Source: Rotaria sordida
Taxonomy: Eukaryota; Rotifera; Eurotatoria; Philodinida; Philodinidae
Direction of reading: 5' to 3'
Assembly: GCA_905250125.1 (NCBI GenBank)
Contig: CAJNOL010000495.1
Location: forward strand, 62,001-126,000
Length of the DNA: 64,000 nucleotides
Below, piece after piece: positions 35,701-48,373 of the stretch. A program made the position numbers and the translations under genes. Position 1 is the first letter of the stretch. Each line of letters begins with the position of its first letter. A model generated the notes under the pieces. That model saw nothing but the letters and a program-made list of their open reading frames with translations. It ran no database searches and had not been told where the DNA came from.

Positions 35701-38700
35701 CACAAATATCAGCTCCATTATATGGAATTCCAAACCAATTAAATTCTATCATTCCAATTATTGATCGTTTCATTTCATGCCATGTTGCTTCATTATCTCC
35801 AAGCCAATGACCAGCCCATTGACCTGAACCAACAAAAGTTGAACGAGGTAAAACTAAACTTCTTTTATTAGTTATTTTTTGAATAATATCTAATGTTGGT
35901 TTTGTTTGACTCCATCCATAAAGACTATACAAAAAGAAAAAACAATGAATTCAAATTAATTGAAAAGAAAATGTTAATTACCTATGAACATCATAATGAC
36001 GATATATAGCTTCACCTGTCTTTGAATTAATTTCACCTTGATGAGCCGACATACATAAAGTACGATCAGAAAGACGACTTGTTCGATTTATTTTTCTATC
36101 CCAACGATATATAGCTTTAGTACGATATGGTGGATCTTCCCATTTATTTTCAGGACATTTTAATGTGTAATTATTTCCTGTTTCCAGCCAATTCCATGGT
36201 ACAGGATCATTCGTTTCAAATAAAGCTAAATAATCATTTGAATATATAATAAAAACAGAAGAAATAAGTACTAACCAGGTTCGTTCATATCAATCCAAAG
36301 TCCATCAAAAGTTAAATTAACTGCTCGAAAATTTGTAATCCATCTTTCCCACCAAACTTGTGCTTTCTTAGTAAAAAAATCTATAAGAGAAAATTAGAAT
36401 ATATTCATTAATAAAAACAAAAACAAAATCATTATTTAATTAACCTGGAAAAAAGACTGGCCCAGGCCAAACAGTTCCTCTTACTAAACTTCCATTATCC
36501 CATTTAATAAAAACATCTTCTTTAATTCCATCAATAGTTGGTTCATAATATTCTTGATCATCAATCATTCCAGGATCCAAAATAATAATTGTTTTAATTC
36601 CTTCAGAATTTAATTCTTGAAAATATTCTTTTATACCTTGATAATTATTTGAATCAATAGTAAAAACTTTTTCAGCATCCATATAATCAATATCAGCATA
36701 TTGTACATCAACTGGAACACCAGCATCACGATTACGTTTATTTGTCATTTGCATATGTGTTAAATTTGAATAATCCCAACGTGATAATTGAAAACCAAGT
36801 GACCAATAAGGTGGAAAAAAAGAACGTCCAATAAGCCATGTATATTGTTGAATAACTTGTTCAGGATTTGGACCAAGAAAAATAAAAAAATCTAATATAC
36901 CACCAATTGTACGTATTGTTAATGATGGTGTTGAATCAAATGAATAATCCATAGAATTTGAATTAAGTAAAAGAACACCATGCATACGACCTGATGGCAT
37001 ATCATTTAATGTTTGTTCCATAACAATATAAAATGGATGATGACCGTAGTGATTAGCATTTATATCCCAATTAGTTCCTAAAGTAAAAAAAAAAAGAAAA
37101 TCTATGTTTTTTTTGTTAAATTTTAATGAAATAATCAACCTTGATCACGAGCAAATATTCCCCATGATGGTTTTTCATCAACATTATGTTTAAGTGTATC
37201 ATGATTATTTTCTCCAAAACCATAAATATGTGATGATTGAAGTCGTGTTATTATTTGAAGAAATTGATTATTTAAAACAAGACCTCCAAGTGATGTATCA
37301 AATAAAATTGATGCATCATCACGACGTTTAATAAAAAATGAAAGAATATTATCACGTGTACTATCTGATGAATAATTAAATTCATATTGTGGTGAATCAA
37401 TTTTACCAGGAGATGGCGTTAATGGAATTGGAACCTGAATTAAGAGAATATTAAAATCAACTTTTTATGAAACACGATCTAAAAGGAATGTTGAAGTATA
37501 TAGGGTAGAAATTTGCAACCTCTCCCCTTTCCGTCAACGATCGTAACAGATGTTGTTGAAATATGATCAAAGACTTTATATCAATAACAGCTTCTTAGAA
37601 TAAATGAATTACTTTCTTATTACATTTCTGGAGGATTAGGTACAAGTCTAGTTGAGAATAAATACACTTGAAAAGTTTTCTATGGGATTCCAGGAATTTT
37701 TCTGGAAAATGACTGTCTGATTCACTTGATTAGCTGTATTTTCAATTTAGCCATATTGTAGCCTAATATCTACTTTATAAACTCCGAAATTTTTAGGTGT
37801 TTTCGATCTTTTCTTAAAAAAAGAGGACCATTTTTACTGAATTTTCAATCCTTTCCTAGGTATTTATCCGAGAATGAAATTACAAAATTTCGAACTGAAA
37901 ATGTGCCCATAGAATATCTTAAAAGTTTTAGCTAAAAAGAATGTTTCTTTCTCGAGATATTGGATTTTCAATTCCACTTGAAAATACAACTAGTCAAGTG
38001 AATCAGACAATAATTTTCAATAAAAACTCCCTGGAACATCCTAGAAAATTTTTCAAATATTTTGATTCTCAAGTAGACTTGTACCCTCTACTCATGCTCT
38101 TTCTAACGGCGAAAACTCAAGCTCAATAGCTATCAACATTATCGAGTTACTCCACAAACAACTGAATCCATTCTTTTTTAAAATGGATAATCGTTTTTCA
38201 TTACGGAATTTCCTTTGTTATGGAATTTCAATTTCTTCTTTCGAAATCACAATTTGGATGAAAATGAAAGCAAAAAGGTCAACAGGGTACAAATATTTGT
38301 CACCAGCATCGGATTCTACATTAAATGGTGTATTTTTCATCAGAATCTAACGAAAACAATTTTTCAACCCGAGAAAAATAATAGTTGAAGTTATGTTTAA
38401 TTAAATTCCTCATTTTGTTCAGAATTTGATGCTAATTTTAAATATGTAAATTCTTCTGGATAAAAAAAACAGTTCAAAATGGTTAATAGTCTAAAAATAT
38501 CACAAAATTCGGATGCGAATAAAATTCTGTAATGAAGCGTTTCTAGAAAACATATGGAGATATTAAATCAAGCTATGCTCAAAATGGGTGTGTTTGATAG
38601 AGTTTGTTAAGTTCTATCTGGAGATACCGTTTTAGTTGCGAAAATTAGAAACATAAAAGAGTAAAATACATTATAAGTGAGTTTCATTACGGAATTTCTT

Positions 38701-39506
38701 CAAAAATAGAGATGGTTTGAACGAAGGTTACAAGGTGAAAGAGTGTCTCGTATCCGATCGATTAATATTTAATTGAAATTTTTTTTTCTGTTAATCGATT
38801 CTTGTTTGACGATGTATTCCTCTATTATATTTTACACAAATGTTCGAGTTGTTCACTCTAAGAAAAATTTCGCATGGCTAGAACGCTCAATGCAATAGTA
38901 GACTCAGCTTTTTTCACTTCTAAATTCGAACTCTTCCTATGTATGGGTGATCAATAGCTGGCCATGCCATAGAATAAAATAATCTTTCTGTAATTATCAA
39001 CAGTAGTTACATCGTGTTTCATATTTTAAACCCGAAGGAATTATGCTAATAGCTTATTTTTCTATTTTTACTTCGTATCTTTTTTTATCAGCATCATATA
39101 ATTTAAATCTAATGATATCATTTGTATAATATTGAATTTCAAGTATAACATTTTCCATAGGTTCTGGAAACATGTTATCTATTGCTTGATTTCTTTTTAA
39201 TTGTAATTTAAAAGTATTATTTGTTTGTTCTGTAGAATTTTGTAAGATATATCCATAATTAGGTGATAAATAACATTGAATTACAGATGAATCAGCTTCA
39301 TCATCATATAAACAATTTCGTGCTAAACATGATTCTTTTGAATAATTCGAATATGGAGATTCGATTTCCGGATAACAATTAATACGTGGATTTATGAATG
39401 ATGTTTGATTTTGTTTCAATTCTGCTTTTTCAGAAGTAATAACGGCTATGTTTATTACAAGAAAAATTATAGAACAACTTCTTATAATAGTTGGAATTGA
39501 ACCCAT
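26716..39506 (-). CDS. Tandem GH31 alpha-glucosidase, maltase-glucoamylase/sucrase-isomaltase type
   Basis: Fourteen exons with matching phases (39072-39506, 37140-37434, 36445-37077, 36276-36380, 35982-36225, 35664-35924, 35568-35607, 33546-33985, 33054-33490, 32378-32983, 30461-30908, 30131-30402, 29965-30076, 26716-28036) encode about 1882 residues, like intestinal MGAM and SI. Order: short N-tail and signal-anchor or signal peptide (MGSIPTIIRSCSIIFLVINI), trefoil module, GH31, second trefoil module, GH31. Each half has the nucleophile motif GLWIDMNEP (Asp near 485 and 1441) and the acid/base motif GHWLGDN, so both sites look active on alpha-glucosides. Each trefoil has four Cys, with the usual CC pair reduced to one. 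Expected at the gut surface or secreted. Introns of 1.5-1.9 kb hold repeat elements. An upstream ATG at 39665 is open in frame but gives a less likely start. Confidence 0.93.
28310..29670. mobile_element. Large palindrome (foldback element) in the GH31 gene
   Basis: The left arm (about 28310-28890) and the right arm (about 29090-29670) are inverse copies. Matching landmarks are AAAAGCTACCTATATCATTT / GATGTAGGTAGCTTTT, ATGGTACTTGTGAAGG / CCTTCACAAGTACCATAA, GTGTACACGACG / ACATCGTGTACATTGA and TCAGTTTTCTATTATTCA / GAATAACAGAAAACTG. Arms are nearly 600 bp and moderately diverged, with a central spacer of about 200 bp. It fills most of the 28037-29964 intron. No transposase frame. Confidence 0.8.
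31240..31870. mobile_element. Repeat element with inverted core, in the GH31 gene
   Basis: CAAGATGCAGGATATGACAC (about 31475-31500) is the inverse of TGTCATGTCCTGCATTCTGACAT (about 31645-31670); the flanks, including the T/A runs and AAAC, also match. The segment to the right (TCTATAGAATGAAGGCC, CTTGTTTGTTGAATATCTCC) matches the repeat at 1640-1890. It lies in the intron 30909-32377. Confidence 0.6.
33986..35567. other. Large GH31 intron without recognised element
   Basis: The 1.6-kb intron between the seventh and eighth GH31 exons. Open frames inside (34190-34450 plus, 34435-34650 minus) have no coding character I can support. No long inverted repeat was found by eye. Confidence 0.4.
37632..38190. 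mobile_element. Foldback element, copy 2 of the 3766-4400 family
   Basis: Begins near AGGTACAAGTCTAGTTGAGA and ends near AAAATGGATAATCG. It shares, in the same order, the core blocks of the 3766-4400 element: CTGTCTGATTC, TTTTCAATTTAGCCATATTG, TTTTTACTGAATTTTC, CCTTTCCTAGGTATTT, TCTCGAGATATTGGATTTTC, GATTCTCAAGTAGACTTGTA and CATGCTCTTTCTAACGGCG. Its left flank is shorter than in copy 1. It lies in the first intron of the GH31 gene (37435-39071). Confidence 0.75.
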
Positions 39507-41933
39507 TTGTGCGAAACCAATGTAGAAACTATACGAAAAAAGAATATAAAATAAAATGATTATATTCATATTTTTATAAAACAAGGAAAATATTATTATT
39601 ATTATAAATCTAACGAGGGAATCTCGCCAAATGTTAATCACGGATTCGAAGGAAAGATATACCAATTGATAGGGCTCGACAAGCTGGTCACAGTGGTAAC
39701 AGATGTTCTCCGCCCTCCCTTCCCCTAGAACTTTCTTATGGAATTTTCAGGTAATATATAGGATATCCAGAAAATCACTAGAAATAGAAAAATTGGAATA
39801 TCTCAACGATGTTTGAACCAAATGAGTTGATTTTTTACCGCTGATAGGGGAGTATTATTTGTCCATATTCATAAGAATAATGCAGACAAAAACTGTTTCG
39901 AAGTATCACTTTCAAAATCAATAAAACGAAATTGTTCTCTTACGGCTTTCGAAAAATACTATTTATGTGTATAACAACTTTAAGCTGTAAGACGTCTTAT
40001 TTTAATTGACACGAATTGAACTGAGAATATGCTGAACTTATTCAAATCTGCTCTTCATGATGACTTTTAAAAAGCACATTGTAAATACGATTCTTTCAGA
40101 AATTCGCCTAGGACGATGTTTCTTCATCGAAGTCAATAGTGATGTTTTTAAATAGTTTTTATCTACGTTATTCTTATGAATATGGACTAGGAACATTCCT
40201 CTACCAGTAGTAAAAAAAAATCAACTCATTTAGTCTAAACACTGTTGAAATATTCCAATTTTTCTATCTGTAGTGACTTGCCAGATACCCTATATATATA
40301 TGTATGTCATCTGTATGATAGATAAAAGAAAGAAAGAAATATTCAACCTAAGTGAATCACACTATAACAATCATGTTAGTTTTACACATCGTTCACTTTC
40401 TTTCCAATGAACATTGTAAGACGACAGATCAAGAGAGAGACAGAGAAAGAACGATAATATCGAATTGATTGTGCGTATTTTTTCTCTCTCCGTATGCAAT
40501 TATACAGTGCGAAAAATACATTTAACGATCGAACAGTTCATGAAAAGAAAGATTTGCACTTATCACTAATACTACAATTTAGAACACATGAAAAACAAAT
40601 AGCCGATGTAGAATAAAATAGGCAATTTAAAATGCACATCGCGAGAAGAATGGATGTAGTATCTACATACGAATCTGTACATTTGACACCTATATGTTAT
40701 GCTTCATTGGGGAGTAATATGACCTGAAAATTCTATAAGAAAGCCCTATGGGAAAAAAATGTCTATTACTATTGTGACTGGCTCATCGATCTCTATCGAC
40801 TGGTATACCTTTCCTTCAAATCCACGATTAATACTTGGTGATGTTTCCTCGTAAATGTAGAGAGAAACATCGAAAATATTTATTAATGGAAATGATAACA
40901 AATGAATTTGCTCTTGAAATATGCAATATAAAACATGAATATAAGATATTTGTTTCTCTTTTAGGTTTATAGGATGTGCATTTTCTAATAGATCAGTTTC
41001 AGAGAAAAGAGAAATTGATTCTATTCGACTTTAATAATCATTTAAAAGAATTACTCTTATATAATTTTCAAATATTGATACAATCAATACTATCTTTTAG
41101 GAATGAAATCATTCACAAAAGTTTAATTCATACTTTAAAATAGTATTAAAATAATTCATGTCATTTTACCATTTACTTTTCATATAATGATTGTCACTAA
41201 AATGAATACTAATCAATAAAAAATAGAGATTCATTTTGGATTCGAATACTCGTATTTTAATAATTTTGATGAACAAAACAATAATAGTTTATAGGAAGAC
41301 ATAATCTTTAGAAACAAGCAAAGCAGAAATCATTGATGAATATATACCTGAATGTATTGTATGAATGTCTTTGACTTGTTTATGAGTTATCGAGTATAAA
41401 AGACAAAATGAGTTTGTTTTGTCTACTTGTGAAGACAAATTGAAAAATGAAATCGAAATATATTCGGTGAGACTCCGACATATCATTGTATGATAAGAAA
41501 GTGCACATTCTATTTTCTCTTAAGCGTGAAGTAAAGTCGATAAGACATTATTCGATATGGTAAAACAATCATAACAAATATTTTATTAATATAAGTTTTA
41601 TATTTATTTTTTTTTATCTCCCTCGAGTTTAATTTCAAAGATACACTGAGTACGAAAATTTTTCGAAATGTAATTCTTTTGTAGTTTTTATTTTTATTTA
41701 ATACAAGAGGTTAATACTATTAACATAATGCATACAGCTAATACTACTTTTAGCATAATGTGATTTTTACAGAATAACAAAGAAAAAATATAAAATAAAA
41801 AAAAAAAACACAAATAATCCAAAATCAACTTGTCATTTTTTTGTTTCTTAACTCTTGAGAAAAAACAATCGGTACTTTTCATTGAAAAATGTAATAAACA
41901 AAATACAGGAAAATGAATATAGATATTGAACAA
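39507..41933. other. Intergenic upstream of the GH31 gene
   Basis: Holds the foldback at 39753-40298. The rest is AT-rich with no supported gene; the minus-strand frames at 41289-41486 and 41694-41933 are noise or 3' flank of the carbonic anhydrase gene. Confidence 0.45.
39753..40298. mobile_element. MITE-like element with about 135-bp terminal inverted repeats
   Basis: The left end ATATATAGGATATCCAGAAA and through about 39890 (GAAAAATTGGAATATCTCAA, AAATGAGTTGATTTTTTA, CCATATTCATAAGAATAA) is closely matched by the inverse at about 40165-40298 (TTATTCTTATGAATATGG, AATCAACTCATTT, ATATTCCAATTTTTC, CCCTATATAT). Spacer about 270 bp. It sits 250 bp upstream of the GH31 start codon. Confidence 0.8.
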
Positions 41934-42902
41934 CTAGATGCATTCTAGTGCAAGAGTTTTACATGAAGTTTCATCAATTTTAACAAAAGTTTTTTCTTTA
42001 AAAGAGAACATATATACTTCTCCTTTTGATATATCTGTCCAAAGTGCATGTACTTCTAATTCATTACGATTAAGTCGTTCTTTTAAAAATGGATATGAAA
42101 GAAAATTTTTCAATTGTTCTAATGTATTTATCTAAAATAAATCAAAATTTATTTTCTTCTTTTTTAAATTAAAAAGAATTTAATTTTACTTGAGAAAATT
42201 TATCAGAAGGTATAAATTGATTATGTGGATCAATATATGCTTCAAAATCATCTTCATAATGTTGTGCACCAGCAAATTTAAGTTTTCGATCAAAACCAGT
42301 AGACGTTTCAAGTTTTTTAAATTGTTCAACTGTTCCTCGTCCATGAACTCTAAGCCAATCTTCAAGTGGACCTTTTGATGGTAAATGTAGATCATTACGT
42401 ATTGAATAAAGTAAATTCATTGCTTTACAATCAGAATGACCAATAACAACAATAACATGAACTTTATTTATTGAACAAGCTAATTCAAGAGCTCCACATT
42501 CACCTCCAACAGTCACATGATTTCGAAAACAATTATGATGAGGAACTAAATTACCTTAAAAAAATTAAAAAAATATCTACTATAAAATAAATCAATTAGA
42601 ATAAAAAAATATTTAATACCAGGATTTCGAACTATAAATAATTGACCAGGTACAGCTTGAGTTATACGAGATGCAACAACACGACTATCAACACAAGTTA
42701 ATAGAAGACCTTCAGGCTAAATATTAAAATTTGTTTTTATTTTTTAATAAAAATTAAATCAAAAAAAAAAAAAAAAAGGGAAATTTCTTACAGAAGGTCC
42801 TGTTGCTACTTTTTTAAATTCCTCTAAGAGCGATGGTCTTAATGTTCGACGGTATTTCATTATTCCATCAAGAATATGACTCATTCCTTTACGTGCTGCC
42901 AT
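41934..42902 (-). CDS. Beta-class carbonic anhydrase
   Basis: Four coding exons (42792-42902, 42620-42716, 42190-42554, 41934-42131) encode 256 residues, the normal size for animal beta-carbonic anhydrases. It interconverts CO2 and bicarbonate with a zinc held by two Cys and one His. The zinc ligands are visible as TCVDSR (Cys45, with the Asp47-Arg49 dyad) and GHSDC (His109, Cys112). It starts MAARKGMSHILDGIMKYRR, which fits the family's N-terminal arm. There is no clear signal peptide, so cytosolic or mitochondrial. Phases agree at every join (0, 1, 0). The beta class is common in invertebrates and absent from vertebrates. Confidence 0.94.
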
Positions 42903-43104
42903 TTTTACTTTGTTCTTTTTTTTTGAATTAAATCTGAAAGAAAAAAAAATTCTAATATTTATTTGATGCTTGATGAGAAATGAAAATACAAATATAAAAG
43001 CAAATATGAAATGTAAATTGTACTGTTCGAAACCATAAACAACTCCTAAGATTGTTGCTAATGATCAAATTTGTGTTGAACATGAATCTCAACAAAATGA
43101 ACTA

Positions 43105-43908
43105 TTTACTAATTTTAATTCATGGTAAATTATTCCATTCATTTTTAAATAATGCTTCACGATATTTTGATAATTGTTCTTTAATATGTTCTTATGTTTC
43201 TTCACATTTTTCTTTTAATAACCAAATTAATTTTGCTCGTAAATTATCATCTATTATCCAAATTCATTTAGGATGATTATCATAATTATAATCATGAGTA
43301 CATTTTAAATCGAATGATTCATTTTTATTATTATATTAATCAATGTATTGTTAGTTGGATGAATCAAAAATTTTTATAACTAATGTATCGAGTAACAAAG
43401 ATTCAACTTGCGATATAGCTGATCAAATATGATCCTTTTTGAACATTTCAAGAGCATGTAAAACAGATTTCATTGAAACGTATGACAACAGCTGCACTAA
43501 TAATATTTAGTATCAATTGATAATATGTTCATATCAATGTTGAATTCATTTTATCGTTTCAAATATTTTGTCTATTAATATATTGACATTGACTAGTAAT
43601 TTCATCAATTTAAAATTGCTTGTTTTTTTTTTTAAATATTCACCGTATACAAGAATATTAATAATAAGTCTATTAACAAATGCATTATCAAGTGCTGCAT
43701 CAATTGTAAATAAGACATTTAAAATATAAAAATTTCGATTTATTTCTCGAGCATAACCTATTAAATACTGTACAATAAAAAAAAAATTAATTTTTTTAAT
43801 TGTTTTTTCTAAAAAACTTACATGAACAATAAGTAATGATATTAAATGACAATAATCTAATCTTGCTCCATGAAATTCTACACCTATTAATCTTGTATAT
43901 TCTTTCAT
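43105..43908 (-). pseudogene. Decayed gene of unknown family
   Basis: An intact-looking 5' part (43822-43908 then 43546-43767, spliced over a GTAAGT...ACAG intron) reads MKEYTRLIGVEFHGARLDYC, then a hydrophobic stretch and YLIGYAREINRNFYIL. Downstream at about 43105-43325 a second coding-like block on the same strand reads ESFDLKCTHDYNYDNHPK, stop, IWIIDDNLRAKLIWLLKEKC, EET, stop, EHIKEQLSKYREALFKNEW, NNLP, stop. Three in-frame stops within about 70 otherwise coding-like codons point to a broken gene. It lies just upstream of the carbonic anhydrase gene on the same strand. I do not recognise the family, and the two blocks may not belong together. Confidence 0.45.
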
Positions 43909-43909
43909 A

Positions 43910-46454
43910 TATACTCAAAAATATGATGAATTTGATTGATAACAACCAAAATTTAATATAACGAGATTAAAACATTGTAAAAAACTAATATTTACATTGA
44001 TTTATGCAATTTTGCAATATTATAAAAAATATTTCATTCAATTTGAGATTATTTTAATTGATTTAAATATATAAAACAACTAGTTCGAATGGTTTTCGAT
44101 CAGCATAATAAAATGTTTTACAAACTTTTTGAAATCAATTCGAACTCCATAACGAGTATATATTTCCTCATCAATAAGAAATGGATTTTTTTCTGTCACG
44201 ATTACGTATTGATATTGATAAAATTTCATTTTGAATTAGCATATTCGATCCGATAGGACCCACCGGTGGATCACATTATATTTTAACAAAAACCTTAGTA
44301 GAAAAACACTGTCTTTTTCTTTTTTCTTAGACAGGAGATTAAACGTAATCTGTCATCTGCTGTGCCTTCGCTGTTGTTGAAATCATTTATTGCGTAGCAT
44401 GATACTTCTCGTTAGAATTCGACATCCAAATTTGATTCTATTTTTTTCCAGACAACTTGACGATTCAAATCCCATGTGAAAAAACTCATTGTCCACATCA
44501 TTCATTCCACTCAGTGATCGCTGCTTCTACATCAATTTCACCGATCAGCATATAACTCGTAGTAAAATTCATCTGAAAAGCAGCTCAAATATACATATCT
44601 CAATGTCATAAAAGGAGTTTATTTAGTTCAAAACGCATCAATGGCGCGCATGTTTCGAATCGGAGTCATATGATCCGAATGAATTACATAATAGATTGCA
44701 ATAAAATTAGAATATGATAGAGAGCATCGTAGGAATAGTCGAATAGCTACCACTTTCTCTCTTCTTCTTTTTCTTTGTTTTCGAAGAAAAACAGTTGTGT
44801 GTAAACACACGAGAGAATAGAGTCAAAGAAACGACGAAGAAAAGAAGATAAGAGAAAAAGAAGTCGAAATTTCACCTCTTCTATCTCATTCTAACTGCGC
44901 CATACGTGAGAGAAAGAGAACAACAAAGTTGAGAAATCATACAGTTCGTCGAGATAACGTACTTGTCTATGTACTGTAACAAATAGAAGGAAGAAAACGA
45001 TGGACTAGCACAGAATGAAAAAACCAACGAGTGCATTTGTCTAAAGACGAATGCACATAAAAATGAATCTGTTATAGCTACTCTCTGATATAATTGAATC
45101 GGATCGAATGTATTAATTTTAGATTTCTAATGCCTATTTATACATTTCACCGTTTCATTTAGACTTTTATTGATCTATATCTAAGCAAATTCTTTTTTTT
45201 TTGTCTTTGGTTATTTTTGATTTGTTACTGTTTTTCCATTTTTCTATATGTACTGCTAGAGCCTGACTACCAGCAGTGATTATACAGAAAAAAACACTTG
45301 TTATTCGTGAGCGATTTTATCAACATTTTTAAAAAAATATAATTATGCGTTTTATCTTTGTCAAATAAAGGATTTAATTGATGATAATATGTTATGGAAT
45401 TTGATGAATTTCATATTTTATATAATTGCTGCAAGCTATGAAAAAACTGTCGAATAATAGATCCTACAAAAGAGTTTATTATTTTTTTTTTCATAAACAT
45501 TTGAAGGTTTTATTTTCTTTATCGATGTACAAGGATTTAGGAAAATTTGATATAAGGTTTCTAAGGCTAATAAACCTTTTTATACGCTTTATTATTTGAT
45601 GCTTTTTTTATAGTATATTCGTGAAATTCTAATTAGTATGATAAACAATAGTTAAACATATGATTTCATCAAAATCATCAGTAGATAAATTTGAAAGATG
45701 TGGCTGAACAATAAAAATAGCTTTTACCATTTTTATCTTTTGCTTCAAAAATAATAATGAACAGGGCCAAAATGATGTTCGGTTTTTTTTTGATGATTAT
45801 GTTGATTAATGATAAATACCAAGTTTTAAATTTATTGAATAATAATTATACAAAAGTTGCACATCATAAGAAATTAATGATAATAATAATATAAAACGAA
45901 GATATAAATCAACCAGAATATAATATATTCTAGATGAAGTTAAAGATAGATTTGTATTGAGAATAAGCGAATGCAAACATACCGATACGTATGATGGTCG
46001 TTCACGAGTCATAATTCTACCAAAAAAATAGCGCAGAAACAAGTGAAAAATCAGTTTAAAAGATAAAATCAATTAATTATCTTTTGTGCCAAATATGATT
46101 GGATCATTTTGTATAACAAATCAAAAACGTATTTAATAAATGAATGAAAATTAATTTAGAACATACAATATTAAATTATCAAGTTAAACTAGTTATGCAT
46201 CAGCAAAAATAAAATAATACAAATAAATCTTGTCCATATAAAATTGAAGCGACATCTAATGAAAAAAAAACATTCCTATGTTTATTTTTCATGTTAATAT
46301 CTTGACAACCGATTATGAAATGGTTTCATTGAAATTTTTATACTCAAAAACATTCTTCACAAAATTTTCTTAATAGTAATATATTAGATAATTGAATTGC
46401 AAAATACTCTAAATTAGAATAATTTGAAAAACAATAAGTACGCCATTCGATTAG
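43910..46454. other. Intergenic
   Basis: No gene recognised. A purine-rich stretch of GAAAGA/GAGAAAG runs lies around 44740-44960. Short frames at 44628-44810 and 45806-46072 have no supporting features. Confidence 0.4.
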
Positions 46455-48049
46455 ATGGCCGCTTTTTTGGAATTACGTCGTAATGCTGATCAAATTCTTG
46501 TTGAACTCGAACATTTAGCAAAGTACTAGTTATTTATTTATTATTTTATTTGAATATTTATTCTATAAAATTTCTAGAGAAGCTGAATATGTTCGAGAAT
46601 ATGAAAATAGAGCTAGTGTAATTGTTCAATCAGCGTGGCGAGGTTATGTTGCTCGATCTCATATTAAGTTAGTTATGAAAATTTTTATTTTTATTTTAAA
46701 CATTAAATTTATATTTACAGATATTTAAATCGATGTGCGACTCTTATTCAAACACGGTGGCGAATATATAAAGCTCAACAATTATTTCGACAAAAACTTA
46801 AAGTAAAATAATAAAAATTTTGTTAAATTTTCTATTAATTTAATTATTTAGGAACATGTTCTTCAACTTCGATTAAAATATTATGATGATAATGCAGTAA
46901 AAGTAAGATTATTTTTTTTTGTTTTATTAAAGAAAACTTTTTTTTTCCTTATTCATTTAGATTCAAAAAATATGGCGTGGATTTTATGTACGTAAATATG
47001 TACTTGATTTTTACAGTCGAAAACGGTATCTTACTGGACTTGAACAAAAGAATGAACAAATTAGGTAGTAGAAACTATTTTCTTTTTTTCAGATACCTTA
47101 TAAAAAGATTTTTCTTTTTTTTTAAAATTAGAACCCAATTACGTGAATATCGAGAATATTTAGACCAAAAACAACTTGAACAACAACGACAAGCAAATAT
47201 TGCAAAATTAGAAGAAGAAGCTAAAAGAACACATTATTTAGTTAGTACTAAAGTTGTACCTGGCATATATAATTCAAAATATTTAGAGTAAAATATATTT
47301 ATTTTTATTTTAATCTATTATGATTATGAAAGAAATTATTTAACATAGAGCTCCAAAAGAAATGGAAATTATTTTGAGAACTACAAAATTTGAATTGCCA
47401 ACAACAACAACAACAATGAAACCAATTAAGAGTAAGAAAGATCAAGATATAGCAACATTAACAAAAATTTTACCACCACTCAAATCGAAACCACAAGTAT
47501 GTCTCATTTTTTTTCTTTTTATTTTCCATGAATTTTAACATATTAAAAATTAATCAGGGTCCTTTTCGTGCACCGGAAGACGTTCGTTATCAACGTTATC
47601 GTCCATTAAAACCATCATTACGATGTGAAACAGATTATTTTGCAACAGAAAAAATGCGTGAAGAATTGAAACTTCAAGAATGGGTTGATCGAATTCATGA
47701 TGACACGTATATTTTCTAATATTAATTATATATCAATCAATTTTTTCCTTTCATTTATTTTTCTTTAGATTTAAATCAGGTCTTTGTCATGATAAATCTT
47801 ATCCACGTATGCTAATTGGAGAAGAGCCTTATATAGAACCAACTAAACTTCAACAGGTAGCATTACGACAACCAAATAAAAAACAATGGGCTACTGACAA
47901 GGTTTTATTCTAAATAATTTCTGATAATTAGCATATATTTTCTTTTTTTTTTTTTGAAGGATTTCCGAACTTTAGTACATGGTGTACCAGAATTTGACAA
48001 ATTCGAAATGACTTATGTAGAACCACATTATTATTATTCATCTTCATAA
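46455..48049 (+). CDS. SPATA17: SPATA17 homologue, IQ-motif protein
   Basis: Ten exons (46455-46522, 46578-46667, 46721-46802, 46852-46902, 46961-47064, 47132-47287, 47349-47496, 47558-47706, 47769-47901, 47960-48049) encode 356 residues, close to the vertebrate protein. Three IQ-like calmodulin-binding motifs lie near 35-55 (IVQSAWRGYVARSH), 57-80 (LIQTRWRIYKAQ) and 98-120 (IQKIWRGFYVRKY). The family-diagnostic parts follow: YLVSTKVVPGIYNS, GPFRAPEDVRYQRYRPLKPS and the C-terminal KKQWATDKDFRTL. In vertebrates SPATA17 is expressed in testis and tied to ciliated cells, so an axonemal role is likely here. Phases agree at all nine introns (about 50-67 bp). Confidence 0.93.
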
Positions 48050-48373
48050 TATTGTCTAGTTTTTTTTCTCCTTCTAAAAACAATTTCTGTTTTTTTTTTT
48101 TTAATATATATATTTTTCCGATTTCCTGATAAATATATAATCATTCAATGGCAATCGAATTCTAATCGGTCTGTTTTCAAAGCAAATATTCATATATGTT
48201 TCATAATCCATTTCGACGGTTTTTTTTACAATGGTTTTTCTACTGTTCAAGTATGATCGTGAAATAAAAAAAAAGATGTTGACTTTTTTTCATTTATACA
48301 TCAAAACTGAGTGTAAAGATTATGAAGGTATCTCGCCAGTTAATCAATCTCTTTTGAGATGAGTCTTAAGCTC

